Shown here: positions 20,866 through 31,554 of the stretch, piece by piece
Numbering within the stretch: position 1 is the first letter of the stretch
Layout: each line of letters opens with the position of its first letter
DNA from: Symsagittifera roscoffensis
Taxonomy: Eukaryota; Xenacoelomorpha; Acoela; Convolutidae
Length of the DNA stretch: 64,000 nt
Direction: 5' to 3'
NCBI RefSeq assembly: GCF_963678635.1
Contig: NC_087062.1
Location: forward strand, 90,993,845-91,057,844
Translations under genes and position numbers: made by a program
Notes under the pieces: model-generated
The model's input: only the letters and a program-made list of their open reading frames with translations
Told to the model about the DNA's origin: nothing
Databases searched by the model: none

Positions 20866-21060
20866 AAATATTGGAGAGGAAAAATTTCGTTTCAAAAATG
20901 ATTGATATACAAGTATTTTCTATGAAAAATGTATGACAAGCGTTTTTTCCATAGACTCCTTATTTTATATTGTATGAAATTGAAATTTGTTCGCTACGGG
21001 TAGGAAGTTGAGATTTTTAATGCTCAAGTTTTTGCTATTCAGTTTGAAAATGGCTACGTG

Positions 21061-24000
21061 GGATAGCTGTTTGTCTCTCTAAGGTTAACTTTTACTATCG
21101 TGGGTTGTGAATGGATAGGATAGCATATCAAATTCGTGTCAGTTATTTTTCTGCGGGAACGATTAGTTTGATTTTTGTTATAAATAAAATTGGTGGTAAT
21201 TATGACATCATTTTTGCCGCAGATCAAATCTTTCACGTTCTCACGCATCTGCTCAGAATATCGCGTTAGTATTATAAATTCTTCTGGTCTGCCGTAGGCT
21301 ATGGCAATTATTGTCAGTAGACTATCCTCTCGGATACTCTGTACTCCCTCTTGTCTTTGGAAGGTATCTGCTACAAATGTCACGAACAATGCCAGGATCA
21401 CTAAAATCGACATTTTGATGATTGCTTGGACGAATTCTTGTATCAAGTACCGAGAAATTCCAGAGTGTTTTCAGCAGAAAGGACGCTGTCCATTTTGCTC
21501 CCTTTTCTTCCAACAAGCTATCTCTTCTCTTATTGCCTTCTTCTACTTCTACACTCTCAGTCCAGAATGTTTCCAGCGTAATTCTGCTCATCATATCAAC
21601 AACTTCAGTGGACTGCTCGCCTTCCTATTCTGCCAGATTCAACTCCTTCAGCATGTAACTATGAATCTTGGCAATCAATGGTAACCTCCCTCAGAAAAGT
21701 CTATGCCAAATGCTGGATTCCGGGAGTCAGGTGGAGCCAATCGTTTGCCTTAGATTTCCTTTTAGAATTAGAGCTTCCAAGTGAGCTTAAGTTTCTTTAG
21801 CATTTTTTCTCGTTACCACTCACTCTTTAACTTAGTTTTCGCGGAACCAAGGATCGTTTAACATGTTGTTAATTACTGAAGGATTGTAATTTAATTTCTG
21901 TTTAATTTTCAGTTATCTATTGAAGTTGGACAATTTGAATCCTAATCCCTCGTGTAGCGGATGAGCTCTGAATCCCTTCATCGCATTTTAAATATCGAAC
22001 CATACTGTCGGCAATTCCACTCTAAGTTGCCTAAGACGTCCGGCAAAAACACCGAGGTGTCCATGTCATTTGAACTCGCAATCATCATTATCTTCGCGTT
22101 CCTCATCTCTGCTTCATCGGAGGCGGAAAAAATGGAGTCATCAACCTTCATTTTCAAAATGCTGGAACGTTCGATGCAACCATCCTGCTAAACTATCTTC
22201 GGATATGCGCTTTCTTCTCTCGCGTGGGCAAGAGGAGCGCCTGCTTGATTAAACATTTTTAGATATTGTCCAGCAGCTGCTCTCTGTTTCAAGACTCTTC
22301 AAATGACACGAACAATGCCAGGATCTCTTCTCTTATTGCCTTCTTCTACTTCATTATCAGTCTAGAATGTTTCCAGCGTAATTCTGCTCATCAAATCAAC
22401 AACTTCAGTGGACTGCTCTCCTTCTTATTCTGCCAGATTCAATTCCTTCAGGATGTAACTATGAATCTTGCAATCAATGGTAACCTCCCTCAGAAAAGTC
22501 TATGCCAAATGCAGGATTCCGGTAGTCAGGTGGAGCCACTCGTTTGGCTTAGGTTTCCTTTTAGAATTAGAGCTTCCAAGTGAGCTTAAGTTTTTTTTGC
22601 ATTTTTTCTCGTTATCACTCACTCTTTAATTTAGTTTTCGCGAAACCAAGGGTCGTTTGACATGTTGTTATTTACTGAATGATTGTAATCTAGTTCCTGT
22701 TCAATTTTCAGTTATCTATTAAAAATGGACAATTCGAATCCTAATCCCTCGTGTAGCGGATGAGCACTGAATCCCTTCATCGCATTTTAAATATCGAACC
22801 ATACTGTCGGCAATTCCACTCTAAGTAGCCTAAGACGTCCGGCGAAAACACCGATTTTGAGGTGTCCATGTCATTTGAATTCGCAATCAGCATTATCTTC
22901 GCGTTCCTCATCTCTGCTTCATCGGAGGCGGAAAAAATGGAGTCATCAACCTTCATTTTCAAAATGCTGGAACGTTCGATGCAACGATCCTGCTATACTG
23001 TTTTCGGCTATGCGCTTTCTTCTCTCGCGTGGGCAAGAGGAGCGCCTGCTTGATTGAACAATTTTAGGTGTTGTCCAGCAGCTGCTCTCTGTTTCAAGAA
23101 TCTTCCTGGTCTGTCATTACTTCTTTGCTCCTCGTGATTCATTCTTACAACTTGCAGCGTTCTGGCGTTGACTGGACCTATGGTGTTGTTCGAGGGCAGT
23201 CCCTCGAGTGCAACCAACCTCAAGGCAGTTGTCTAGAAGAAAATAATCTCTGCTGCAATGACCCAATCCATTCCTTCGATCGAATATAGTCCGATGACAG
23301 ATAAACTTGCACCATCCAGCATCCGCCCAGCGAGCGTCCGTGGCAAAACTGACTGTTGGAGATTCAGCTTCATCAGGTCCGGTTCAAAAATATGCCAAGG
23401 GAAAGCAATGCCTCGACCACATTAACGAGCCGCAATTCGGGCGTCGTTAAGCTTTGGTGAGTGTCGCTTCCGATCTGGAAGTTCCTGGGTTTTCTGTTGG
23501 ATTTACTCAGCCCATTCCGAGTCTTGTATTGTCCTCCTTGCGGGTCTTCAGCCAATCATTCTATTACGTCTGACCTCTGCTCCTGGTTTATTGAGCTCCC
23601 GGACGCAATTCCAGTCAAGGTGACACAAAGGTGGGATGGCTCGTAGATTAGTTCCTGTTTGAGTACTCAACACCCCTGTATCAAACAGCGCGGTCTTCAG
23701 CTAGTGCAACCGTTCACACATTTCATCCAAACTTGTCCCTCTATGCTGTCAAACTGGATGCCATCAGTCGTGATACTGAACTAGTCTAAGGCTCTCAATT
23801 TGTGTTCTAGATCCATTACCACAAGTCGTCCAGCATTGACACTTGCCAGGTTATCCACTTAGATGTTCCATTTTATGACTCTCTCGTTTTGCCTTCGAGC
23901 AGAAGCTTGTTCTGTCTTTGGTATTCACTGGTACTGGGCAAACGGTCAATAGTGAGCTCTGGAATTTTTGCCACACCGCGGTAAAGAGGCAGATGACTAT

Positions 24001-24256
24001 CTCGTGCTTCCAAAGTACGGGACACGTTGTTGGTGCCCACAAGGATCTAAAGTTTTCTGAAAAATATTGGAGAGGAAAAATTTCGTTTCAAAAATGATTG
24101 ATATACAAGTATTTTCTATGAAAAATGTATGACAAGCGTTTTTTCCATAGACTCCTTATTTCATATTGTATGATATTGAAATTTGTTCGCTACGGGTAGG
24201 AAGTTGAGATTTTTAATGCTCAAATTTTTGCTATTTAGTTTGAAAATGGCTACGCG
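21061..24256. repeat. X-array dimer (a + b), copies 8-9
   Basis: A 3196-base a-b dimer matching 15871-19035 in structure. The a copy runs to about 22296. The b copy begins at the same truncated joint (AAATGACACGAACAATGCC) and contains the ORF1-like block (23223-23008), the PQGG block (23555-23373) and an SGNH-like block (about 24060-23625). Confidence 0.8.
23625..24060 (-). pseudogene. SGNH-hydrolase-like block, X unit 9
   Basis: Same segments as 20430-20865, including VGTNN (about 24026-24040), PVPVNTKDRTSF and DGIQF. The Gln in place of His is again present, so loss of the catalytic His predates at least some of the amplification. Confidence 0.5.
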
Positions 24257-25695
24257 GGATAGCTGTTTATCTCTCTAAGGTTAACTTTTACTGTCGTGGG
24301 TTGTGAATGGATAGGATAGCATATCAAATTCGTGTCAGTTATTTTTCTGCGGGAATGATTAGTTTGACTTTTGTTATAAATAAAATTGGTGGTAATTATG
24401 ACATCATTTTTGCCGCAGATCAAATCTTTCACGTTGTCTCGCATCTGCTCAGAATATCGCGTTAGTATTATAAGTTCTTCTGGTCTGCCGTAGGCTATGG
24501 CAATTAGTGTCAGTAGACTATCCTCTGCTGAGAATTACCGGGTAGAGAGAGGACCGGTCGTAGCGGTGTATCCTTTTCTATGTACTTTAGCCAGTCCATC
24601 AAGTCGTACTGATTGACTACCAATTGACCTCAACCTCGCATATAAGCCATCTGTGATCTCATTCCTTTTGTTCATGGTCAGTAGTCCTTTTTCACAATTT
24701 TCAAATCTTTTTGAACAACTGAACAACTGATATGCGCTTTCTTCTCTCGCGTGGGCAAGAGGAGCGCCTGCTTGATTGAACAATTTTAGGTGCTGTCCAA
24801 CAGCTGCTCTCTGTTTCAAGAATCTTCCTGGTCTGTCATTACTTCTTTGCTCCTCGTGATTCATTCTTACAACTTGCAGCGTTCTGGCGTTGACTGGACC
24901 TATGGTGTTGTTCGAGGGCAGTACCTCGAGTTCAACCAACTTCAAGGCAGTTGTCTAGAAAAAAAGAAATCTCTGCTGCAATCAATCGATCCATTCCTTC
25001 GATCGAATATAGTCCGATGACAGATAAACTCGCGCCATCCAGCATCCGCGCAGCGTCCGAGGCAAAACTGACTGTTGGAGATTCAACTTCATCAGGTCCG
25101 GTTCAAAAATATGCCAAGGGAAAGCAATGGCCTCGACCACATTAACGAGCCGCAATTCGGGCGTCGTTATGCTTTGGTGACTGTCGCTTCCGATCTGGAA
25201 GTTCCTGGGATTTCTGTTGGATTTACTGAGCCCATTCCGAGTCTTGTATTGTCCTCTTTGCGGGTCTTGAGCCAATCAATCTATTAAGTCTGACCTCTGC
25301 TCCTGGTTTATTGAGCTCCCGGACGCAATTCCAGTGAGTCAATAGTGAGCACTGGTCAATAGTGAGCACTGGAATTCCAGATAAACGGTCAACCGTGAGC
25401 ACTGGAATTTCTGCCACACCGCGGTAAAGAGGCAGATGACTATTGTGCTTCCAAAGTACAGGACACGTTGTTGGTGCCCACAAGGATCTAAAATTTTTGA
25501 AAAAGATTGGAGAGGAAAAAATTCGTTTCAAAAATGATTGATAACCAGTATTTTCTATGAAAATTGTATGACAAGCGTTTTTTCCATAGACTCCTTATAT
25601 TATATTGTATGATATTGAAATTTGTTCGCTACGGGTAGGAACTTGAGATTTTTAATGCTCAAACTTTTGCTATTTAATTTAAAAATGGCTACGTG
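24257..25695. repeat. X-array unit 10, PLE insert included
   Basis: Starts as an X unit, then switches at CCTCT (about 24530) to the PLE fragment also seen at 285-480, and returns at CAACTGATATGCGC (about 24728) to the ORF1-like block. Three copies of a GTCAATAGTGAGCACTG-like 17-mer (third diverged) are crowded at about 25338-25408, within a shortened SGNH-like remnant. A GTNN codon run survives near 25466-25477. Confidence 0.75.
24535..24725 (-). pseudogene. Penelope-like RT fragment
   Basis: The minus frame reads LLTMNKRNEITDGLYARLRS, then SQSVRLDGLAKVHRKG, followed by a frame change where the TPLRPVLS-type region is expected. It equals the 300-480 part of the PLE copy at the left edge and is fused in-frame to the ORF1-like block of X (24945-24735), making a chimeric 136-codon frame. 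The RLxGLAKVHK string is typical of PLE reverse transcriptases. Confidence 0.7.
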
Positions 25696-26267
25696 GGATA
25701 GCTGTTTGTCTCTCTAACGTTAATTTTGAGTGCCGTGGGTTGCGAAAGGATAGGGTAGCATATCATATTCGTGTCAGTTAATTTTCAGTGGAAATGATTT
25801 TTCTGATTTTTGTTATAAGTAAAATTAGTGGTAATTATGACATCATTTTTGCCGTAAAGTAGGCTCAATGTCCCTCTTAATAACTTGGTTACGGTTTTTT
25901 GTTCATATTTTCTCCTGAGTCTGTCTATATTACTTTTATCTTAAGAATTTTGTTCCTGTCTGTTTTTACCTGTTTTCACTTGTCTTTCTTTCACGTGATT
26001 TGCAGAAAATAGCATCGAAGTTTTGGAGCACAAAAAAAGGGTTTCATATACAAGCAGTTTTATGGTAACTAACCTACCCAAGTGCATACTCTTTATAATG
26101 TAACACACACCCTTTAGCATAACACACCTGTACTCACTCACCGGACAATTATTTTTCAAGTAGGTTAAGTCCTACTTTCGATCACATATCTGGTATTACC
26201 TTAAAATTGAACACAGGAAAGAACAATGAACCATCCTGTGCTGCCCAGGAAAAACCATGTTTGACAT
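25696..26267. other. Truncated X unit, then unrecognised sequence
   Basis: Bases 25696 to about 25855 are a last, diverged X A-block that stops at TTTTTGCCGTAAAG. The rest to 26267 has no recognised gene. A 72-codon minus frame at 25941-26159 starts MKNNCPVSEYRCVM and lacks any motif. It could be a distal piece of the broken gene at 26268-27130. Confidence 0.5.
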
Positions 26268-27130
26268 TCATTTTTGATGTATTTCTTGCGTTTGGCGATC
26301 TACGTCCTGAATCTTCATATTGATCTCCTTGGGGTTTGGTGACATTTCGCTTAAAAACCTCAACGCGCTCAAGCTTGTTGATTGTTGCTCTTATGACTGC
26401 TGTAGCTCATCATTGTCTGGGTTTGACCAAATTTCGAGCAATTCATTGTCCTGATTTTCGACAAAACTTATTTTCCTTGACGCGATTTCTTCTTCTACAC
26501 CCAATAAATTCTCCGCAATTTCCTTCGGGTCTGTTTTGTCCCTTAAAAGGGCGTCTCAGTAGGGATTGTTAATCTTTGCTAGGCTTTCTCTACTGCTATA
26601 TTGAGATGTGATAGATAGATCCGTGTTTTTAGGGATCTCCCTCTGTTCGGGGTTAACCAAAGCTTCATCAACCCAATCCCAATCAATCCAATCGCAGACT
26701 TTCTCTCTCTCAACATGAACTGCTCTTTCTAGTTCACTCTTCCTGATCGAAATCTGTTCATTCTGCTCACCGATGCTATCCACAATCCTGGTCAAGCCCT
26801 TTTCCATTGATGCTCCATTGTTCACCAATGGAACCACTAGTGGTGGCGTCACCTTGTTCGTGCCAGGGAGCTTTGTACTGGTCGAAACTCGCGTCGTTCC
26901 TCTCTTTTTCGAAAACCCTTCACAATCAGCCTCTAGTTCCCCTATTTTGGTCCCTGATCCGGTGACCCTAGTCGCTCCTGATATCATCCTCGAGTTGGCC
27001 TTTGTCATGAAATCTCTCGACTGTTGTATTCGATCCATAGTCGTATTTATGGTTCTGACGGCACCAAATCAGTCCGGATAGCCATTCTCCATGTTTACAG
27101 GTGCCTCGTTTTCATGGTTTTCATGAGTCG
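26268..27130 (-). pseudogene. Gag/ORF1-like pseudogene with in-frame stops
   Basis: One minus-strand frame stays meaningful for almost 290 codons although cut by TGA near 27076, TGA at 26558-26556, TAA at 26393-26391 and TGA at 26270-26268. Segments in order: ENEAPVNMENGYPD; MDRIQQSRDFMTKANSRMIS; a Ser/Thr/Pro linker; a likely coiled coil (SIGEQNEQISIRKSELERAV); DWIDWDWVDEALVNPEQRE; DPKEIAENLLGVEEEIAS; and SPNPKEINMKIQDVDRQTQE. Acidic, helical composition suggests a retroelement gag/ORF1 or a nuclear protein. I do not recognise the family. Antisense plus frames here are shadows. Confidence 0.45.
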
Positions 27131-27144
27131 ATGTTCAAGCTCAG

Positions 27145-27423
27145 CTATGACTCAGAGTCATCAATTTCTCCATTAGCTTCATCCTCTTCTGGGGTGTCTA
27201 CTTCATCGCCAGTTCTTGTTCCCATGGTAAACGGAAGGAACATTCCCAACGTGTTCTTTAATCGTTCCGAAAACAAGGAGGATGTTACCGCTTTCTGGAA
27301 CACACCATTCATCATCATGATATTTTCAGTAGGTGGGCCTTCTACTGCTGGATTTTCTATCGAAATGTCGGACACTTCCGACAATTCTTCTCGATCAAGA
27401 TTCCCCGTCGAAAAAGCGAACAT
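27145..27423 (-). pseudogene. N-terminal fragment of the gag/ORF1-like pseudogene
   Basis: The minus frame starts MFAFSTGNLDREELSEVSDI, contains TENIMMMNGVFQKAVTSSLF and ends in an acidic run (TPEEDEANGEIDDSES). It lies just upstream, in minus direction, of 26268-27130 in a different frame, so a frameshift or intron probably separates two parts of one gene. Low-complexity acidic tail; no known motif. Confidence 0.4.
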
Positions 27424-27555
27424 GTGGTCCTAACCTACAGGAGTAGATTCACTCGTTAATCTCCTGGCCCCATTTCCCTCGGCTCCATGTCCCGCATGAT
27501 TCTAATCCTGCTCAGGGCTCCGGTGGATCTCTACTTCCAACGTTGTCCTTTTGTC

Positions 27556-27735
27556 CTACGAGACTTTTTGGTTCCTTGTTTCAATCATTCCGACTGAAAA
27601 TTTGTTCCCCATCTTGTGACGAGTCTTCTTGGTTCTTTCGACAAAAGGATCCTTCATTGATTTATTTTGTTTTTTCGGTATAAATTTCCTAGACCTATCA
27701 CTTAGCTTAAGTATCTTCCACTTGTCTTGGCTCAT
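27556..27735 (-). CDS. Short basic 59-codon frame, unrecognised
   Basis: ATG at 27735-27733 and TAG at 27558-27556 enclose a very basic peptide, MSQDKWKILKLSDRSRKFIP followed by KKTRHKMGNKFSVG. It lies about 130 bases upstream of the acidic fragment on the same strand. It may be the N-terminus of the same broken gene, since basic-then-acidic order is common in gag-like proteins. It is short and could be chance. Confidence 0.25.
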   Translation of the reverse strand: MSQDKWKILKLSDRSRKFIPKKQNKSMKDPFVERTKKTRHKMGNKFSVGMIETRNQKVS

Positions 27736-27789
27736 CGTAATCTTTTGCTTTTGCTAGTCGAACACTTGACTCGCTTGCCACTGTCTTGA

Positions 27790-28550
27790 TTGTCTAACAA
27801 CAGACAATATTAACACACATTAATTTCCGAAAATTTAACAAACAAGTTACCACGATTGTTACCAAGTTATTACAAAATAGCATCTTTCAAATTTATGTGC
27901 AGCAATGACATGTTGGTTATTGGACTAAAAACTAGCACACTCTGACGTTGCCAAAATATTTAAAAGATAGTGCACTCACAATTATAGTTATTGAAGTCGA
28001 TTTGCAATTATAGTTCATGAAAAAAAACAAATACAACAAAAAGAAAAAAAAACAAAAATAAATATATGTGTTTTACGATCGTTCTGCCGTAATTTAATAA
28101 CCAAACTGGTTTTTAAAGAAAGAGCTTTTCGTTTAGTGCCGCACCAAACAGACTAATTTTTAAGGCAGTCTTTTCCTCTCAAGTGGGCGACTATTGCACC
28201 TACTGAATCCTGTGTTCGGATTGCCCGAGCTATCCCTACTAAGACTCTCAAGGCAAGAATTCTTTCAAAAGTCAGTTTCGGATTCCAATCCAAACTAAAT
28301 CAGTGTCTAATTCTGTTTTTGGTTAGACCTAGAGCAGCAAATCTCCTGGATTAAAGCTGTTTTGGTTTTTACTATGGTCTTTTTCACTTTTGATTTAAAG
28401 GCAAGTTACCAGTGCAGTCACTAGTTTCCTGTCTTGTTTGGTCTGCCTTTTTTTCCTAATATCCTAACACTATTCACTGAATGTCTTGTTTTCGTTTACG
28501 TACGTATTAGGATTCTTACGTTTGCGATCGTAAAAAAAACCTCCTAGACC
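27790..28550. other. AT-rich stretch without recognisable gene
   Basis: No supported frame. Includes an A-rich low-complexity run at about 28020-28070 (mixed A with single C, G and T). I see no element end or repeat linking it to its neighbours. Confidence 0.5.
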
Positions 28551-28554
28551 CCTA

Positions 28555-28900
28555 TGGATTTGTGTTCAGGGACCCTTCCCAATTGGCCAAGATGGGAGCG
28601 CTCCGGATTTTGACCCCTCTGGATTGGCAAAAAATAGGACCCCTCAGAATTTGGACCCCTCAGGGTTGGCAAAAATGCAGGACCCCTCCGAATTGGGACC
28701 CCTCTGGATTGGCAAAATATGACCCTGCTGAAGTGGCAAAAACAGGACCCATCCAAATCAAGGACCCTTCGGACTGGAAAATTTGACCCTTCCGGATTGG
28801 CAAAAAACAGGACCTCTCAGATATGGGACCCCTCCGGATTGGCAAAATATGATCCTTCCGATTTGTCAAAACACTAAACAGAGACCCTTCCGGACACGGT
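28555..28900. repeat. Degenerate GGACCC...GGATTGGCAAAA minisatellite
   Basis: About ten imperfect tandem units combine GACCC(C/T)TC(C/T)GGA, (A)TTGG, and GGCAAAA(A)(T/C)A, with unit lengths of roughly 20-40 bases. It is GC-richer than its surroundings. Single stray units recur near 29425 (ACCCCTCCGGATC) and 29860 (GACCCTTCCGGATTG). The open frames across it on both strands (28562-28786 plus; 28544-28869 minus) are repeat translations such as LPIRRGP, not genes. Confidence 0.85.
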
Positions 28901-30240
28901 CTTTGAGCCTAAAGCGCAAAATCAACTAACTAGGAAGGATTCGTTCTGACTTAGGTTCCCTCCGGAATGAAGCTATGCTGCTGATTAAACAATTCGCTTC
29001 AGTTGGGAGGGGTGTACTAACCAGCCTAATTCCGACCTTTTTTTAATGATTTCAAGGTTCCCTAACCCTTCCTTATTGTCCAGAAAAGTGTCTTATTCAA
29101 CCGTTGCGACCGTTTGGTAGGGGTTTAAGGGCTTTCCAAAAAAAAATGTTGAGGTTCTATCTTCAAAACGTGTGGTTTTTCTAAAAACAATTTAAAAAAC
29201 TTTGTGTTTAAAAAAAATTAGATCACGTTTAAGCCGGTCGGTCTACTTACAGTATTCAAGGAATCGTTCCACTTACAGTATCCGCTTAAATTTTTCTGCA
29301 ATGCTCGTCCTATTGGACGAAATTTTATTGATCCGACCTCGGAAGGCCTACACTCTTCTGGTGCAATGCAGAAAACACGGTCTAAAACGTTTCACCTGAA
29401 AAAACTTGTCAAAAATTGCCAATTGAACCCCTCCGGATCTCTCGATTGATGAGACTACTAATCAAACTCGTTAAGTTCGATTTCACTGGGCCAAGGAAAG
29501 TTTTTTGGCAAACGGTTTCTAAAATCTGTCGATACACTAGCGTATGTTGTCCGAGCAACAATTTTTATCGCATTAACTCAAAAATTTCAATTTTTTTCTC
29601 TATTTTGCGGCGTTTTGTTTTTCAGAAATATCAAATTTTGGTACCCCATTAGGTCCAATCACGTGCGAACTAAAGCAACCAGTTCCTCTAGTTATATTAG
29701 TCAGTAACGATGAGCCCCCCACAGATTTATCGTTCTTTCTGTACCAAAAAGGATACAAAACTTAATAACGATACCCAACAGTCGGTTGCTGTTGTCCTTG
29801 AGACCCTTCCTGCTGCTCCTTGCACTGCTTGCGGGATCAGTCTTCTACTCCTATCAATTGACCCTTCCGGATTGAGAGCAAATTAGCTTTAGCGTGCTTA
29901 AATACTCAAACAACCCTATAGTACAGGCATCAAAAAAACGCCACCGTTTTGATTTGATAAAAAGGAGCAGATTTGATAAAAAATGCCTCTAAAAACAATA
30001 TATATAACAACAACAAACGGGAGTGTCGGATCATATCTCGTCTGGGGCGATAATTTCTAATGATTTTGTAATTTTGTTTTTGATTTTTTTTTTGGTTTTT
30101 ATTTATGTTTTTGGTTTTTGATTAGGTAATATACTACTTTTCTTTGGTTCCTTGTATATCTTTAAGTGTTTTGGTCATATACTAATCAGGGAACGACGGA
30201 ACGGCCGATCTCTTTACCCTTCTCGATACCTGAGTTTTCG
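28901..30240. other. No recognisable gene
   Basis: AT-rich sequence with two short plus frames (29202-29399 and 29416-29652) that show no motif and no counterpart elsewhere in the window. About 30060-30130 is T-rich low complexity. Scattered minisatellite-like units are noted above. Confidence 0.5.
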
Positions 30241-30242
30241 GT

Positions 30243-30715
30243 CTTAACTAGAATAAAAAGCTAAATCAGGCTAGCATCTAAACACAGCTTCACATGCTTT
30301 TACCCGTCTCTAACAAAGCCAGTTCAGTGTGTGGTTCATTAACCTCGGGTCAATAAAGTCGTAATAAATTAAAGGCCATCGGCCAAACCCCGCAATTAAA
30401 CATAGTAACATGCAAAAATAATGAGCTCATGGCTGGGTTTCCGTATACCCAGACCACGAGGTCACTCCCAAAAACAATTCTCTTACTTATTATCATAGCA
30501 TTATTTTTTTGTTCTGTAGATAAAAATTGTCATATCCTTCGGATATGGATGAACCCTTTCCCTCAACTCCTAGCTTCTCATTCTCTTAAAAGGAAATTGG
30601 TGTTACTTAATTCAATCCTCTCGTTAGCCCTCCTGATTCTCGGGAATTGCTCAGTAACCATTTTAGCTGTACAATCGTTACAGCTCGGATTGCTCTTAAG
30701 AAAATGACCACTTTG
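30243..30715 (+). repeat. Inverted copy of the element-E 5' spacer block
   Basis: Reverse complement of about 35400-35820 with clear divergence. Shared landmarks are GCTAGCATCTAAACACAGCTT, CACATGCTTTTA, GGCCATCGGCCAAACC, CAGACCACGAGGTCACTCC and TTATTATCATA. It carries a 92-codon plus frame (30429-30707) with TTRSLPKT followed by a hydrophobic stretch LLLIIIALFF, matched in the minus frame 35703-35398 (TTRSLLET, LLIIIISLLFLF). Confidence 0.75.
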
Positions 30716-31553
30716 ATTGCAAAATGACAAGAAATATTATAAAGTAAATAAAAATCACACAAATTTTCTTGGTTATATGTTCATTCACAAAATAATAAAA
30801 TAATGGTTAGAATTTTAACATCAAATAAATTTAAATTGTTTCCATGTTATTTTTCTATAGATTGCCATAGAGGGATCTTCACAAAAGTTAGATAAAAAAT
30901 GTTCCTTAAACTTAAATTTTGTAGTCTTGTAAGTTAAACTGCTGCTGTTTATGTTTGAACTTGCATTTTGAATTTGAATAAAAAAATTTTAAATTTGAAT
31001 TGAAATAAAAACAGATTTTCTGAAAAAATAGTTTTCGATATAATGACTGCTGAACTTTGCTTGAATGTGTATTTTTTGGTCTTATCAGTTGTGTTGTTCT
31101 AATACTTGATTTTTGTGTATGCCAGTAGTAGTTTAGGGTTTATCTTTGATTTTACAAAGATGCCAAAATATTTTCCAATCGAGAAACAAGGAAACGGGAA
31201 GTACCTTCTATTCCAGCTTAAGTTTGGACGGAGAAACAAGTTGTCGTCTGTCACAGCAGGTCTTTATTGCCTCAGTTGTTGTTCAAGCGATATTTTAGAT
31301 TGGATGTCAAACTGCTTAACAAAATTGCTGGGTAGTGCAGATGGCTTATGACTAAAACGTTCAATATTAGTACTCGGTTTTTGATTGTCAGTGGTTTTTT
31401 ATCGATTGAAATGTTTTGAACCCGCAAGCCAATTTTCTTATTATATTTTTAATTTCTCCCTGAAACGCTAGAAATTGATATTGTATTCAATTTCTGGCTT
31501 TCCTTCTATTATGTTATCATCTAACAATATACTGAACTTTGAATTGTGGTTTA
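30716..31553. other. AT-rich flank of the composite array
   Basis: Mostly A/T-rich with no family motif. A plus frame at 31106-31351 includes MPKYFPIEKQGNGKYLLFQL. I see no counterpart elsewhere and leave it uncalled. The last 40 bases end in a pyrimidine-rich TTTAG that abuts element R sequence at 31555, in the place of the R intron acceptor. Confidence 0.4.
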
Positions 31554-31554
31554 G

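Larger units (their letters stand above)
19036..21060. repeat. X-array unit 7 (a type with large internal deletion)
   Basis: Runs as an a copy to CTCGCGTGGGCAAGAGGAGC (about 20196). It then jumps directly to CAAGGGAACGCAATGGCC of the PQGG block, deleting the ORF1-like block, and finishes with a good SGNH-like block. At 2025 bases it is about 1.15 kb shorter than the a-b dimers. Confidence 0.8.

Noticed and set aside
28544-28869. Open frames of 69-74 codons on both strands
   Set aside because: They are translations of the GGACCC minisatellite; simultaneous openness on both strands is explained by repeat composition.
31106-31351. 81-codon plus frame with MPKYFPIEKQGNGKY
   Set aside because: No repeat in the window, no motif, AT-rich flanks and no splice or start context; not enough to call a gene.
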